The translations under genes were made by a program, and so were the position numbers. This document shows, one piece after another, positions 1-13,815 of a DNA stretch of 45,524 nt (positions within the stretch are counted from its first letter, which is position 1; each line of letters opens with the position of its first letter). This DNA is from Betaproteobacteria bacterium (GTDB lineage: Bacteria > Pseudomonadota > Gammaproteobacteria > Burkholderiales > SG8-39). The notes beneath the pieces are model-generated. The model made no database searches. It worked only from the letters and a program-made list of their open reading frames with translations, and was not told the DNA's origin. The stretch spans positions 1 to 45,524 of the forward strand of contig VBBY01000029.1 in the NCBI GenBank assembly GCA_005881595.1. Reading direction: 5' to 3'.

Positions 1-662
1 AGATAGACGCTGACGCGGTTCCACGGCGACAGGTTCGAGCTCGAGGCATGCACCAGGCAGCCGTGGAACAGGATCATCGAGCCCGGCGGGCCTTTGGGGG
101 CGACGATCCCGCCGTGGTCGACGAGTTGTTTTATGGTTTGATTTGAAATGACCCAGAGAGGATAGCTGGTCGTGCTCGTATCATGTCCGGCCTCCAGCAC
201 GCCCTGCTTGTGGCTGCCCGGGATGAGCATCAGCGGGCCGTTGAACTCGTTCACCTCGTCGAGGAAGATCGCCACGTTCATGGCGCGCGCCTCCGGCATC
301 TGGTCGTCGTTGACCCAGGTGCCGTAATCCTGGTGCCACTGCCAGACGTCGCCGTCGAAGGCCGCCTTGCCGTTGATCTTGAACTGGTGCATGTACACGT
401 CCTCGCCGAACAGCTGCTTGATCGGCTCGACCATGCGGGGATGGCGCGCGAGCTTGGCGAACGGGTAGCTGTACAGGTGCGCGGCGAAATTGGTGCGCAC
501 CACGTCCCCGCTCTTCTCGCGCACGTTCTCCGGGCGCCGCTGGGCGTAGAGCGCCGGCACCTCGTCGGTCAGGACCCTGATCTCCTGCGGCGTGAACAGG
601 CTCGGGAAGAACAGATAGCCGTCGCCGTCGAACTGCTGAAGCTGCTGGGCAGAGAGTTTCAT
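1..662 (-). CDS. Phytanoyl-CoA dioxygenase (PhyH) family protein, 3' end cut off by the window
   Basis: About 220 codons are visible, from an ATG at 662 to the window edge without a stop, so the C-terminus is missing. The protein opens MKLSAQQLQQFDGDGYLF, the usual start of PhyH/ectoine-hydroxylase-like Fe(II)/2-oxoglutarate oxygenases. The iron-binding HxD pair is visible as WHQDYG (about H110 and D112). A later histidine in MILFHGCLVHASS (about residue 205) is a good candidate for the third iron ligand. A strong Shine-Dalgarno (AAGGAGG, 6 bases upstream) supports the start. Members hydroxylate small carboxylates, CoA esters or compatible solutes; the substrate here is unknown. It diverges from the CDF transporter with 29 bases between the two starts. 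Confidence 0.85.
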   Translation of the reverse strand, partial: MKLSAQQLQQFDGDGYLFFPSLFTPQEIRVLTDEVPALYAQRRPENVREKSGDVVRTNFAAHLYSYPFAKLARHPRMVEPIKQLFGEDVYMHQFKINGKAAFDGDVWQWHQDYGTWVNDDQMPEARAMNVAIFLDEVNEFNGPLMLIPGSHKQGVLEAGHDTSTTSYPLWVISNQTIKQLVDHGGIVAPKGPPGSMILFHGCLVHASSSNLSPWNRVSVY

Positions 663-1560
663 GGGCGGCCTCCTTCGACTAGTATAAATCCATGTCCGCC
701 AGAGCAGACTCGGTACGCTCGATTCTCTATGCGCTGGGCGCGAATCTCGCCATCGCGGCCGCGAAGACCGTCGCTGCGATCGCCACCGGGTCGAGTGCGA
801 TGCTCGCCGAGGCGATCCATTCGTTCGCCGATTCCGGCAACCAGGGGCTGCTGCTCTGGGGCATGAAGCAGGCAAAGCGGCCGCCGAGCCCCGACTACCC
901 GCTCGGCTGGGGCAAGGCGGTGTTCTTCTGGTCGTTCGTGGTCGCCCTGGTGCTGTTCTGCCTCGGCGGCGTATTCTCGCTCTACGAAGGCTGGCACAAG
1001 CTGCAGCAGCCAGAGGCTCTCAGCTATCCCTGGGCGGCGGTCGGCGTGCTGGCGTTCGGCCTTGTCGCCGAGACCGTGTCGTTGCGCGCCTGCCTTGCTG
1101 AAGTGAACAAGGTCAGAGGCGGAAGAACCCTCTGGCGCTGGTTCCGCGAAACCCGGCAGAGCGAGCTGGTGGTGATTCTCGGCGAGGACCTGGCGGCGCT
1201 TCTCGGACTGGCGCTTGCGTTGTGCGCCGTTCTGGTGACGATTCTTTCCGGAGATCCGGCCTGGGATGCCCTCGGCTCGATGGCGATCGGCGTGGTGCTG
1301 GTCGTGGTGGCGATCGGGATCGCGGTGGAGATCAAGGGCCTGTTGATCGGCCAGAGCGCCGCGCCGGACACCGAGGAGCGCTTGCGCCGCTTCCTCGAGG
1401 GACGTGAAGAAGTCGAGCAGCTTTTCCGCCTGTTGACCCTGCAGCTCGGAGCCTCGCTGATGGTCGCGGTGAAGGCCAGGATGAAAGCCGCGACGGCGGC
1501 CGAGCTGGTCGCGGCGATCAACCGCACCGAGGCAGCGGTGCGCGCCGAGTTTCCCGAGAT

Positions 1561-5643
<4,083 letters not shown>

Positions 5644-5683
5644 CTACCTAGGGCGTGTAGGGATGGGCAAGTTTACAGGAATT

Positions 5684-6148
5684 TCAGTAGGGCCTCCCAT
5701 CCTTGTGCGCCGCTGCCGTTCCCTGCCCGGTTTCGATCCACATCAGGTCGTCGTCGGGATAGAGCGCCAGGTCGCCATCGATGCGGTTGCCGATTTCCAG
5801 GTATTGTGCCGGCCGCGTCGAGCGGTTGACGAAGTGGTGCGCGTCGCGCTTGCCCGCTGGATAGCCCGCGCACATGCCGGCCTTCAACAGCTGCTCGCCG
5901 GAACTGGTCACGAGGGTGACCTCGCCTTCGAGCACGTAGACGAATTCGTCTTCCAGCGTGTGCCAATGGCGCAATGCCGACTGGCCGCCGGGACCGAGCC
6001 TCACCAGGTTGACGCCGAGCTTGGTCAGGCCGCAGGCATCTCCCAGGCGCCTTTTCGCGCGATCGCCCATCCTCGACTTGAACGGCTCGGGATACCCCGA
6101 GCCGCGGACAACGGGCACGGCCTGCGGGTCGAGTGCAGGAAGTTTCAT
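5684..6148 (-). CDS. Cupin domain-containing protein
   Basis: A 154-aa single-domain cupin. The two cupin motifs are visible: LRHWHTLEDEFVYVLEGEV (metal-ligand histidines and Glu, about residues 60-78) and GYPAGKRDAHHFVNRS (about 95-110). The N-terminal segment SRMGDRAKRRLGDACGLTKLGVNL is typical of a widespread uncharacterised cupin group. Its ATG overlaps the stop of the ABC ATPase gene (ATGA at 6145-6148), so it is translationally coupled to the importer. It may sense or process the imported compound, but no reaction can be assigned. Confidence 0.82.
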   Translation of the reverse strand: MKLPALDPQAVPVVRGSGYPEPFKSRMGDRAKRRLGDACGLTKLGVNLVRLGPGGQSALRHWHTLEDEFVYVLEGEVTLVTSSGEQLLKAGMCAGYPAGKRDAHHFVNRSTRPAQYLEIGNRIDGDLALYPDDDLMWIETGQGTAAAHKDGRPY

Positions 6149-6933
6149 GGTGATACCTCCTCCATCTGGGCCGCCTTCATCGCCTCGACGCGGATTTCCT
6201 CGGTGAGGCGCGCCTTGTAGGCTGAGAATTCGGCGCTCGTCTTCATCGTGTAGTGGCGCGGATGCTGCAGATCGATCGGAACGATCGCCTTGATGCGGCC
6301 CGGCCGCGCCGACATCACCGCGACGCGGTTGGCCATGAAGATCGCCTCGTCGATGTCGTGCGTGACGAACAGCACCGTCTTGCGGTCGGCTTCCCAGATG
6401 CCGAGCAGCAGCTCCTGCATCAGCGCCCGCGTCTGGTGGTCGAGCGCGCCGAAGGGCTCGTCGAGCAGCAGGACCTTGGGATCGTTGGCGAGAGCACGCG
6501 CCAGCGCCGTGCGCTGCTGCATCCCGCCCGAGAGCATTTTCGGATAGTGGTTTTCGAACCCTTTGAGACCCACGCGGGAAATCAAATCCGCCGCCTTTGC
6601 ATGCGTTGAACGTGCGCCGAACAGAATGTTCTGCTCGATGGTAAGCCAGGGAAACAGCGTATAGGACTGGAACACCATGCCGCGGTCCGGCCCCGGCCGG
6701 CTGACCGGCTGTGCGTCGAGCAGAACACTTCCCGCGGTCGGCGTCTCCAGCCCGGCGACGATGCGCAGCAGGGTCGACTTGCCGCAGCCCGAAGGGCCCA
6801 GGATGCAGAGGAAGTCGTTGTCCTCGACGCTCAGGTCGATCCTTTCCAGCGCTCGCGTGACGGCGCCGCCAGGCACGCCGGGAAATTGTTTCACCACCGC
6901 CTCGATCGCCAGCCGGTTCAAGCCAGGCTCCAC
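6145..6933 (-). CDS. NitT/TauT-type ABC transporter ATP-binding protein
   Basis: A 262-aa ATPase of the SsuB/TauB/NrtD group. It shows Walker A GPSGCGKST (about residues 47-55), Q-loop MVFQSYTLFPW, signature LSGGMQQRTALARAL, Walker B VLLLDEPFGALD and the switch FVTHDIDEAI. The listed start is GTG at 6933, overlapping the permease gene by 16 bases. A TTG at 6921 overlapping the permease stop as TTGA is an alternative start five codons later. The protein energises uptake with the adjacent permease and binding protein; the substrate is not known. Confidence 0.92.
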   Translation of the reverse strand: MEPGLNRLAIEAVVKQFPGVPGGAVTRALERIDLSVEDNDFLCILGPSGCGKSTLLRIVAGLETPTAGSVLLDAQPVSRPGPDRGMVFQSYTLFPWLTIEQNILFGARSTHAKAADLISRVGLKGFENHYPKMLSGGMQQRTALARALANDPKVLLLDEPFGALDHQTRALMQELLLGIWEADRKTVLFVTHDIDEAIFMANRVAVMSARPGRIKAIVPIDLQHPRHYTMKTSAEFSAYKARLTEEIRVEAMKAAQMEEVSP

Positions 6934-7688
6934 GGAAAGAGCCTGCGGTTAAGCGCCTTGAACAGAAGATCTGAAACCAGCCCGATGCAGCCGATGACCA
7001 GGATGCCGAAGATGATCTGGCCGGTATTGAGCAGCGCCTGGCTGTCCATGATCATGTGGCCGATGCCGGCCGAGGCGCCGATCAGCTCGGCGACGATGAC
7101 GTAAGTCCAGGCCCAGCCCAGCACCAGCCGCAGGATCTCGGCGATTTCGGGCGCGCCGCTGGGCAGCAGCACGCGGCCGACGATCTCGCGGTCGCTCGCC
7201 CCCAGCGTGTAGGCCGCTTCCACCAGGTCGCGGCGCGTGTTGCCGATCACCACCGCCACCATCAGGACGATCTGGAAGAACGAGCCGACGAAGATGACGA
7301 GGAGCTTCTGCGCTTCGCCGGTGCCGGCCCAGAGGATGAGCAGCGGAATGAACGCCGACGCCGGAAGGTAGCGGGAAAAGGAGATGAACGGCTCGAAGAA
7401 GCCCTCGATCGGCTTGTAGGCGCCCATCGCCATGCCGAGCGGCACGCCGATCGCGGCGGCGATGAGAAAGCCGCCGAAGACGCGCCAGACGGTGATGAGG
7501 ATGTCGCGCACGAAACCGTGCGCAAGCAGGTTCCAGCCTTCGCGCAGCATCGTCGCCGGGTCGGCCAGGAAGGTGGGCGACACGAAACCGCCGAAGGTCG
7601 CCGCCGCCCATGCCGCGAAGAACAGCACGAAAAACGCCACCCCGAGCGCGACGCGCGCGCCCGGGGTGACCGGCTTCAGCGGGGTCAA
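6918..7688 (-). CDS. NitT/TauT-type ABC transporter permease
   Basis: A 256-aa inner-membrane permease of the SsuC/TauC family with about six hydrophobic segments. The EAA loop that contacts the ATPase is visible as EAAYTLGASDREIVGRVLLPSGAPEI (about residues 158-183, shown as EAAYTLGASDREIV then GRVLLPSG). A terminal GASAGIGHMIMDSQALLNT is also typical. The apparent start codon is TTG at 7688, one base after the stop of the binding-protein gene, so translational coupling is likely. A GTG about 16 codons downstream would remove part of the first helix and is less likely. Confidence 0.9.
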   Translation of the reverse strand: MTPLKPVTPGARVALGVAFFVLFFAAWAAATFGGFVSPTFLADPATMLREGWNLLAHGFVRDILITVWRVFGGFLIAAAIGVPLGMAMGAYKPIEGFFEPFISFSRYLPASAFIPLLILWAGTGEAQKLLVIFVGSFFQIVLMVAVVIGNTRRDLVEAAYTLGASDREIVGRVLLPSGAPEIAEILRLVLGWAWTYVIVAELIGASAGIGHMIMDSQALLNTGQIIFGILVIGCIGLVSDLLFKALNRRLFPWSLA

Positions 7689-7689
7689 G

Positions 7690-8625
7690 TTACCTGATGT
7701 AGGAGGCGTCGATCGTCGTATTGACGTCGGGCACCGACTTGATGACGCCGACCTCGAGCAGGAGCTGCCCCGCCTCCTTCAGGAAGGCCTGCAGCTCGCC
7801 GGCGAAAAACCTGCGGTTCGCCGCGCGATCCTGCCAGCGCAGGTAGGAAGCCGATTTCGCGAACGCTTCGCCGCTCTGCTTCACGTCGGCACCCATCACC
7901 TCGTAGGACTTCTGCGGCTCGGCGGCGATGATTTCGAGCGCCTGGAAGTAGCTCTCGGTGAGCGCTCTCGCCGCTTTGCCGTTCTCGGCCAGAAACCTGG
8001 GGGTGCAGCCGAAAGTGTCCATCACCACCGGGTAGTCGAGCGTCGTGGCGATGATCTTGCCGGCCTCGGGCTTGGCGCGCACCGCCGAGAGATACGGCTC
8101 GTAGGTCATCACGGCGTCGTACTGGCCGGCGAGGAACGCCTGCGCCGCCGGGCCCGGATCGATCGACACGACCGTCACATCCTTCGGCGTGAGACCGTTC
8201 TTCTTCAGCATCCACGCCATGACAAAGTACGGCGATGTGCCGGGCGCCTGCGAGCCGATCGTCCTGCCCTTCAGCTCGGCGATCCTGGCGATCGCGCTGC
8301 GCGTCGCCATGCCGTCCGCGCCGTAGCTCTTGTCCATCTGGAAGATCTGCCGAGTGGCGACGCCGTTCGCGTTCCACAGCAGCCAGGTTTCGGCGGTGGT
8401 CGCGGCGCATTGGATGTCTCCGGAGGCGATCGCCAGATGCCGCGACTGCTGCGGGATCTTCTTGATGGTGACCTCCACGCCGTGCTTCTTGAACACGCCC
8501 GCCTGCACTGCGAGCGTGAGCGGCGCGAAGCCGGTCCAGCCGCTGATGCCGACGTTGACCTTGTCCTGTGAAAGCGCCGCTGCGGCAGCAAGCGCCAGCG
8601 CGGCGGCAAAGAGGATGCGGGTCAT
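7690..8625 (-). CDS. NitT/TauT-type ABC transporter substrate-binding protein
   Basis: A 311-aa periplasmic protein with a signal peptide ([20 protein letters not shown]). The family core follows: [21 protein letters not shown], a run ending [18 protein letters not shown], and [19 protein letters not shown]. Relatives bind taurine, sulfonates, nitrate, pyrimidine precursors or aromatic acids; binding residues do not settle the ligand here. It is the first gene of the importer operon. A GGAGG ribosome site precedes its ATG by 4 bases. It diverges from hutU with only 36 bases between starts, so the two units probably share regulatory DNA, which hints at a nitrogen-containing ligand. Confidence 0.9.
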   Translation of the reverse strand: MTRILFAAALALAAAAALSQDKVNVGISGWTGFAPLTLAVQAGVFKKHGVEVTIKKIPQQSRHLAIASGDIQCAATTAETWLLWNANGVATRQIFQMDKSYGADGMATRSAIARIAELKGRTIGSQAPGTSPYFVMAWMLKKNGLTPKDVTVVSIDPGPAAQAFLAGQYDAVMTYEPYLSAVRAKPEAGKIIATTLDYPVVMDTFGCTPRFLAENGKAARALTESYFQALEIIAAEPQKSYEVMGADVKQSGEAFAKSASYLRWQDRAANRRFFAGELQAFLKEAGQLLLEVGVIKSVPDVNTTIDASYIR

Positions 8626-8661
8626 AGTGCCTCCAGAGGTTCTGTGCAAAGATGTTACCAA

Positions 8662-10326
8662 ATGGACCCCGCAGCATCGCGCGTGGTGCGCGCACCGCGC
8701 GGCAGCAGCATCTCCGCGCGCAGCTGGCTCACCGAGGCGCCGCTGCGCATGCTGATGAACAACCTCGACCCCGAGGTGGCGGAGCGCCCGGAGGACCTGG
8801 TGGTCTACGGCGGCATCGGCAAGGCCGCGCGCAACTGGGATTGTTTCGACCGCATCGTCGAGACCCTGCGGCGCCTGGATCTTGACGAGAGTCTCCTGGT
8901 GCAGTCCGGGAAGCCGGTCGGCGTCTTCAAAACGCATCCCGACGCGCCGCGCGTGCTGCTCGCAAATTCCAACCTGGTGCCGCGCTGGGCGACCTGGGAG
9001 CACTTCAACGACCTCGACCGCAAGGGCCTGATGATGTACGGGCAGATGACGGCCGGCTCCTGGATCTACATCGGCAGCCAGGGCATCGTGCAGGGCACCT
9101 ACGAGACTTTCGCCGAAGCCGGCCGCCAGCATTACGCCGGCGACTGGTCGGGCAAATGGATCCTGAGCGCCGGGCTCGGCGGCATGGGCGGCGCGCAGCC
9201 GCTGGCGGCCACCATGGCCGGCGCCTCGATGCTGGTCATCGAATGCGATCCCTCGCGCATCGAGATGCGCCTCAAAACGGGGTACCTGGATAAGAAGGCC
9301 GCCGACCTGGACGAGGCGACGGCGATCCTTAAAAACACGAGCAGCCCCGTTTCCGTGGGCCTGCAGGGCAACGCCGCCGAGCTCCTGCCGAAAATCCTTG
9401 AAATCTCGCGAACCACCCAGTTCAGGCCGGCGCTGGTCACCGACCAGACTTCGGCGCACGACCCGGCGAACGGCTACCTGCCCGAGCGCTGGTCGCTCGA
9501 CAAATGGAAAAGGTTGAGAGGAACAGAACCTGAAGAGGTAGCGCTGTCGGCGCGCGAATCGATCGCGCGTCACGTGCGCGCGATCCTCGGCTTCAAGGCG
9601 ATGGGGATCCCCTGCGTCGACTATGGCAACAATATCCGCCAGGAGGCCAGGGACGCGGGCGTGAAGAACGCGTTCGACTATCCCGGCTTCGTCCCTGCCT
9701 ACATTCGGCCGATGTTCTGCGCCGGGAAGGGTCCCTTCCGCTGGGTGGCGCTGTCGGGCGACCCTGCAGACATCGCGCGGACCGACGCCAGGATGAAGGA
9801 TCTGTTCTCGCAGGACAAAAACCTTCTCCGCTGGCTCGAGCTCGCCGGGAAAAAGATCCGTTTCCAGGGCCTGCCGGCGCGAATCTGCTGGCTCGGGCTC
9901 GGCGAGCGCCATCGCGCGGGCCTCGCCTTCAACGAGATGGTGCGAAACGGGGAGCTGAAGGCGCCGGTCGTCATCGGCCGCGACCACCTCGATGCGGGAT
10001 CGGTGGCCAGCCCCAACCGCGAGACCGAGGCGATGAAGGATGGCTCGGATGCCGTGTCCGACTGGGCTTTTCTCAACGCGCTGCTCAACTGCGCGAGCGG
10101 CGCCACCTGGGTCTCGATCCACCACGGCGGCGGCGTCGGCATGGGCTATTCGCAGCATGCCGGCATGGTGATCGTCTGCGACGGCAGCGATGCGGCGGCG
10201 AGGCGCATCGAGCGCGTCCTGTGGAACGACCCGGCGAGCGGCGTGATGCGCCATGCCGACGCCGGCTACGAGGAGGCAGTACAGTGCGCACGGCGCAACC
10301 GCCTCGATCTGCCGATGCTCGAGTGA
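8662..10326 (+). CDS. hutU: Urocanate hydratase (urocanase)
   Basis: A 554-aa enzyme of histidine catabolism that converts urocanate to imidazolone propionate using tightly bound NAD+. Diagnostic segments are [40 protein letters not shown], the nucleotide-binding [37 protein letters not shown] with the family cysteine, and [17 protein letters not shown]. The ATG at 8662 ([14 protein letters not shown]) is chosen because family members start shortly before this RAPRG motif; an in-frame GTG at 8644 would add six residues. Its stop overlaps the GTG start of hutH. hutI, hutF, hutG and the repressor hutC are not in this window. Confidence 0.95.
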   Translation: MDPAASRVVRAPRGSSISARSWLTEAPLRMLMNNLDPEVAERPEDLVVYGGIGKAARNWDCFDRIVETLRRLDLDESLLVQSGKPVGVFKTHPDAPRVLLANSNLVPRWATWEHFNDLDRKGLMMYGQMTAGSWIYIGSQGIVQGTYETFAEAGRQHYAGDWSGKWILSAGLGGMGGAQPLAATMAGASMLVIECDPSRIEMRLKTGYLDKKAADLDEATAILKNTSSPVSVGLQGNAAELLPKILEISRTTQFRPALVTDQTSAHDPANGYLPERWSLDKWKRLRGTEPEEVALSARESIARHVRAILGFKAMGIPCVDYGNNIRQEARDAGVKNAFDYPGFVPAYIRPMFCAGKGPFRWVALSGDPADIARTDARMKDLFSQDKNLLRWLELAGKKIRFQGLPARICWLGLGERHRAGLAFNEMVRNGELKAPVVIGRDHLDAGSVASPNRETEAMKDGSDAVSDWAFLNALLNCASGATWVSIHHGGGVGMGYSQHAGMVIVCDGSDAAARRIERVLWNDPASGVMRHADAGYEEAVQCARRNRLDLPMLE

Positions 10327-11846
10327 TCGGCCTCGGAAAACAGCAGCTCAGCCTCTCCCGCCTGCGCACGATCGCGCGCGAGGGCCCGCCGCTCGAGCTC
10401 GATCCGGCCTGTCTTCCCGCATTGCGCGCCGGACTCGCCAGCGTCGAGCGCATCGTCGCCTCCGGCAGGGCGGCCTATGGAATCAACACCGGCTTCGGCC
10501 GGCTGTCGCAGACCCGGATTCCGGTAAGCGAGCTGGAGCAGCTCCAGACCAACATCGTGCTGTCGCACGCCGCAGGCACCGGGCCGCTCCTGGACGATGC
10601 CGCAGTGCGGCTGACGATCGCGCTCAAAGTCGAGAGCCTGGCGCGCGGCTATTCGGGCGTGCGTCCGCAATTGGTCGATCTGCTTCTCGGCCTGTACAAC
10701 CGGGGCATTTATCCGCTCATCCCGGCCAAGGGCTCGGTCGGCGCCTCGGGCGACCTAGCCCCTCTCGCCCATCTTTCGCTCGCCCTGCTTGGAATCGGCG
10801 AGGTACGAGTCGCCGGACGCCTGCTGCCGGCGCGGCAGGCGTTGGGCAACGCAGGGCTTGAGCCGATCAAGCTCGCCCCAAAGGAAGGTCTCGCGCTTCT
10901 GAACGGCACCCAGGTCTCTACCGCGCTCGCGCTCCTCGGCCTGTTCGCCGCCGAGGACCTGTTCGCCGCCGCGGTGGCCGCCGGCGCTCTCTCGGTAGAC
11001 GCGGCCGCCGGCAGCGATGCTCCCTTCGATCCGCGGATTCACGCGCTGCGCGGGCACGCCGGGCAGCAGGACGTCGCCGGCCGCTACGCCGCGCTGCTCG
11101 CCGGCAGCGAGATCCGCCGCTCCCACCTGGAGAACGATCCGCGGGTGCAGGATCCTTACAGCCTGCGCTGCCAGCCGCAGGTGATGGGCGCTTGCCTCGA
11201 GCAGATGCGCTATGCGGCGCGAGTGTTCCAAATCGAGGCTAGCGCAGTCAGCGACAACCCGCTGGTTTTCCCGCAGGGCGACGAAGTCGTCTCGGGCGGC
11301 AACTTTCACGCCGAGCCGGTCGCCCTCGCCGCCGACGCGCTGGCGGTCGCGATCGCGGAGATCGGCGCCCTCGCGGAGCGGCGCATCGCCCTCCTCATCG
11401 ACCCGACCCTGTCGGGCCTGCCGCCTTTCCTGGTGCAGCACGGCGGAGTCAACTCGGGATTCATGGTCGCGCAGGTGACCGCCGCGGCGCTGGCGAGCGA
11501 GAACAAGTCGCTCGCGCACCCGGCGAGCGTCGACAGCCTGCCGACCTCGGCCAACCAGGAGGACCACGTCAGCATGGCGACCTCGGCCGCGCGCCGGCTC
11601 GGCGACATGGCGGCCAACAGCGCCGGTATCGTCGCCATCGAGCTGCTCGCGGCGGCGCAGGGCATCGACTTCCGCGCGCCGCTAAAGACTTCGCCGCGGC
11701 TGCAGGAGGTTCACGCGCTGGTCCGTTCTCGCGTGGGCTTCTACGCTCACGACCGCTATTTCGCCCCCGACATTACCGCCATCCAGGCGCTTGTGGAGGC
11801 AGGCGCTTTTCATCGGTTCGCGCCCGGCCTGCTGCCCTCGCAATGA
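10323..11846 (+). CDS. hutH: Histidine ammonia-lyase
   Basis: A 507-aa enzyme that deaminates L-histidine to urocanate, the substrate of HutU. The Ala-Ser-Gly triad that cyclises into the MIO cofactor is in [15 protein letters not shown] (about residue 142). Other motifs are [63 protein letters not shown] and [16 protein letters not shown]. The start is GTG at 10323, which overlaps the hutU stop as GTGA and matches family length; the open upstream frame lies inside hutU and is not coding. It ends 13 bases before the convergent acetoacetyl-CoA synthetase gene. Confidence 0.96.
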   Translation: MIGLGKQQLSLSRLRTIAREGPPLELDPACLPALRAGLASVERIVASGRAAYGINTGFGRLSQTRIPVSELEQLQTNIVLSHAAGTGPLLDDAAVRLTIALKVESLARGYSGVRPQLVDLLLGLYNRGIYPLIPAKGSVGASGDLAPLAHLSLALLGIGEVRVAGRLLPARQALGNAGLEPIKLAPKEGLALLNGTQVSTALALLGLFAAEDLFAAAVAAGALSVDAAAGSDAPFDPRIHALRGHAGQQDVAGRYAALLAGSEIRRSHLENDPRVQDPYSLRCQPQVMGACLEQMRYAARVFQIEASAVSDNPLVFPQGDEVVSGGNFHAEPVALAADALAVAIAEIGALAERRIALLIDPTLSGLPPFLVQHGGVNSGFMVAQVTAAALASENKSLAHPASVDSLPTSANQEDHVSMATSAARRLGDMAANSAGIVAIELLAAAQGIDFRAPLKTSPRLQEVHALVRSRVGFYAHDRYFAPDITAIQALVEAGAFHRFAPGLLPSQ

Positions 11847-11859
11847 AGGAACGCTAGCG

Positions 11860-13773
11860 CTACTCGCGCAGCTCGGCGCGGTTCCTGAAGTGCTCGAGCG
11901 CCTCGGGATTGGCCAGCGCCTCGAGGTTCTTCACCGGCCGGCCATGCACCACGTCGCGCACTGCCAGCTCGACGATCTTCCCGCTCCTGGTGCGCGGGAT
12001 ATCTTCGACCTGCAGGATCTTGGCCGGCACGTGCCGCGGGGTGGTGTTCTCGCGGATCCTGCGCTTGATCGCGTTGGCGAGCGAATCGTCGAGCGCGCGA
12101 TCTTCGCGCAGCTTGACGAACAGCACGACCCGCACGTCGCCCGCCCAGTCCTGCCCGATCACCAGCGACTCGACGATCTCCTCCAGCTGCTCGACCTGGC
12201 GGTAGATCTCAGCGGTGCCGATGCGCACGCCCCCGGGGTTCAGCACCGCGTCGGAGCGGCCATGGATGATGATGCCGCCGCGCGGCGTCATCTCGCACCA
12301 GTCGCCCTGGCACCAGACGTTCGGGTACTTGGCGAAGTACGCGGAGCGGTACCTGGCGCCGTCGGGGTCCTTCCAGAAGCCCACCGGCATCGAGGGAAAG
12401 GGCCTGGTGCAGACCAGCTCTCCCTTCTGGTTCCTGACCGATCTTCCATTTTCATCGAACACCTCCACGGCCATGCCGAGGCCTTTGGCCTGGATCTCGC
12501 CGCGCCATACGGCGCCCGCGGGATTGCCGAGGACGAAGCAGGAGACGATGTCGGTGCCGCCGGCGATCGACGACAGGCACAGGTCGCCCTTGATGTTCGC
12601 GTAAACGTAGTCGAAGCCTTCCGGCAGCAGCGGCGATCCGGTCGAGAGCACGGCGCGCAGCTTCTCCAAACGGTGCGTTTCCCTGGGTTTCAGGCCAACC
12701 TTGCTCAGAGCGTCGATGAATTTCGCCGAGGTGCCGAAATGCGTCATGCCTTCCGCGTCGGCCAGGTCGAACAGCAGCCGTCCGCGCTCGACGAACGGCG
12801 AGCCGTCGTAGAGCAGCAGGGTCGCCTCCGACGCCAGCGCCGAAACCAGCCAGTTCCACATCATCCAGCCGAGCGTAGTGAAGTAGAACAGGCGGTCACC
12901 GGGCTTCACGTCGCTGTGCAACCGGTGCTCCTTCAGGTGCTGCAGCAGCGTCCCGCCGGCGCCGTGGACGATGCACTTCGGAACGCCGGTGGTGCCCGAA
13001 GAGTACAGGATGTACAGGGGATGGTTGAACTCGAGCGGCTCGAAGCGGATCTCGCCGGCGTCGAACGGGTCGAGGAAGTCGTAAAGCGAGGTTCCGGCCG
13101 TGGCGGGGGAGCCGATGTAGTCGATGACGACGCACTCCTCCACCGAAGGCAGCTGGTCCAGTATTTGTGCAGCCTTTTCCTGCGAATCGAACTCCTTGCC
13201 GCCGTAGAAATAGCCATCGGCGCAGAACAGCACCTTCGGCCCGATCTGGCCGAAACGCTCGAGCACGCCTTGCACGCCGAAATCGGGCGAGCAGCTCGAC
13301 CAGACCGCGCCGAGGCTTGCGGCTGCCAGCATCGCCGCGGCCGCCTCCGGCAGGTTGGGCAGATAGCCTGCGACCCGGTCGCCCTTTTTCACGCCGGCGT
13401 CGGCGAGCGCCTGCGACAGCCGGGACACCAGGTCGTAGAGGTTGCGATGGCTCAAGCGGCGCTTGACCCGGTCCTCGCCCCAGAAAACGATCGCGTCGCG
13501 ATGGTCGCGCGAGCCAAGCAGGTTTTCGGCGAAGTTCAGCCGTGCGTCGGGAAACCACAGTGCGCCCGGCATGCGATCGCCGTCGACGAGCGTGCGCGCT
13601 CCCTTCTGCCCCTTCACCCCGCAGAACTCCCAGACCAGGTTCCAGAAAGCGCCGCGCTCCGCGACCGACCAGGCATGCAGCTCGTCGTAGCTTTTCTTGC
13701 CGGCGAGCCCGATGAAGCGCGCCATGTCGGTCTGTGCGGCGCGCTCGGGCGTCGGCGTCCACATGGGCGTCAC
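11860..13773 (-). CDS. aacS: Acetoacetate-CoA ligase (acetoacetyl-CoA synthetase)
   Basis: A 637-aa adenylate-forming enzyme that activates acetoacetate to acetoacetyl-CoA. It opens [20 protein letters not shown], typical of this family. The ATP-binding loop is [20 protein letters not shown] (about residues 255-274), preceded by [20 protein letters not shown]. Later motifs are [35 protein letters not shown] and [18 protein letters not shown] with the catalytic lysine. The start is a GTG at 13773 with AGGAG 8 bases upstream; an ATG three codons later (13764) is possible. It probably scavenges ketone bodies or recycles acetoacetate from catabolism. Confidence 0.92.
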   Translation of the reverse strand: MTPMWTPTPERAAQTDMARFIGLAGKKSYDELHAWSVAERGAFWNLVWEFCGVKGQKGARTLVDGDRMPGALWFPDARLNFAENLLGSRDHRDAIVFWGEDRVKRRLSHRNLYDLVSRLSQALADAGVKKGDRVAGYLPNLPEAAAAMLAAASLGAVWSSCSPDFGVQGVLERFGQIGPKVLFCADGYFYGGKEFDSQEKAAQILDQLPSVEECVVIDYIGSPATAGTSLYDFLDPFDAGEIRFEPLEFNHPLYILYSSGTTGVPKCIVHGAGGTLLQHLKEHRLHSDVKPGDRLFYFTTLGWMMWNWLVSALASEATLLLYDGSPFVERGRLLFDLADAEGMTHFGTSAKFIDALSKVGLKPRETHRLEKLRAVLSTGSPLLPEGFDYVYANIKGDLCLSSIAGGTDIVSCFVLGNPAGAVWRGEIQAKGLGMAVEVFDENGRSVRNQKGELVCTRPFPSMPVGFWKDPDGARYRSAYFAKYPNVWCQGDWCEMTPRGGIIIHGRSDAVLNPGGVRIGTAEIYRQVEQLEEIVESLVIGQDWAGDVRVVLFVKLREDRALDDSLANAIKRRIRENTTPRHVPAKILQVEDIPRTRSGKIVELAVRDVVHGRPVKNLEALANPEALEHFRNRAELRE

Positions 13774-13800
13774 TGCGGCAGCTCCTCCACAGGCCGACGA

Positions 13801-13808
13801 TTATAATT
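13801..13808. promoter_or_regulatory. Symmetric ATTATAAT box between divergent aacS and ETF-QO genes
   Basis: The 42-base gap between the two starts holds TTATAATT, which reads TATAAT on both strands. On the minus strand it lies about 28 bases upstream of the aacS GTG, a good distance for a -10 box. On the plus strand it lies only 9 bases before the chosen ETF-QO ATG, so that transcript would be almost leaderless or would use the ATG at 13831. No clear -35 hexamer is visible on either side, so this is a candidate only. Confidence 0.4.
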
Positions 13809-13815
13809 GCCCGCC

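Noticed and set aside
683-688. TATAAA hexamer just upstream of the CDF start
   Set aside because: It lies 4 bases from the ATG, too close for a -10 box unless the transcript is leaderless, and no -35 partner is seen; the reverse reading TATACT for the PhyH gene is also unsupported by a -35.
8644-8661. Upstream in-frame GTG as the hutU start
   Set aside because: It would add six residues with no family similarity and its ribosome site is too close; the ATG at 8662 fits the family N-terminus.
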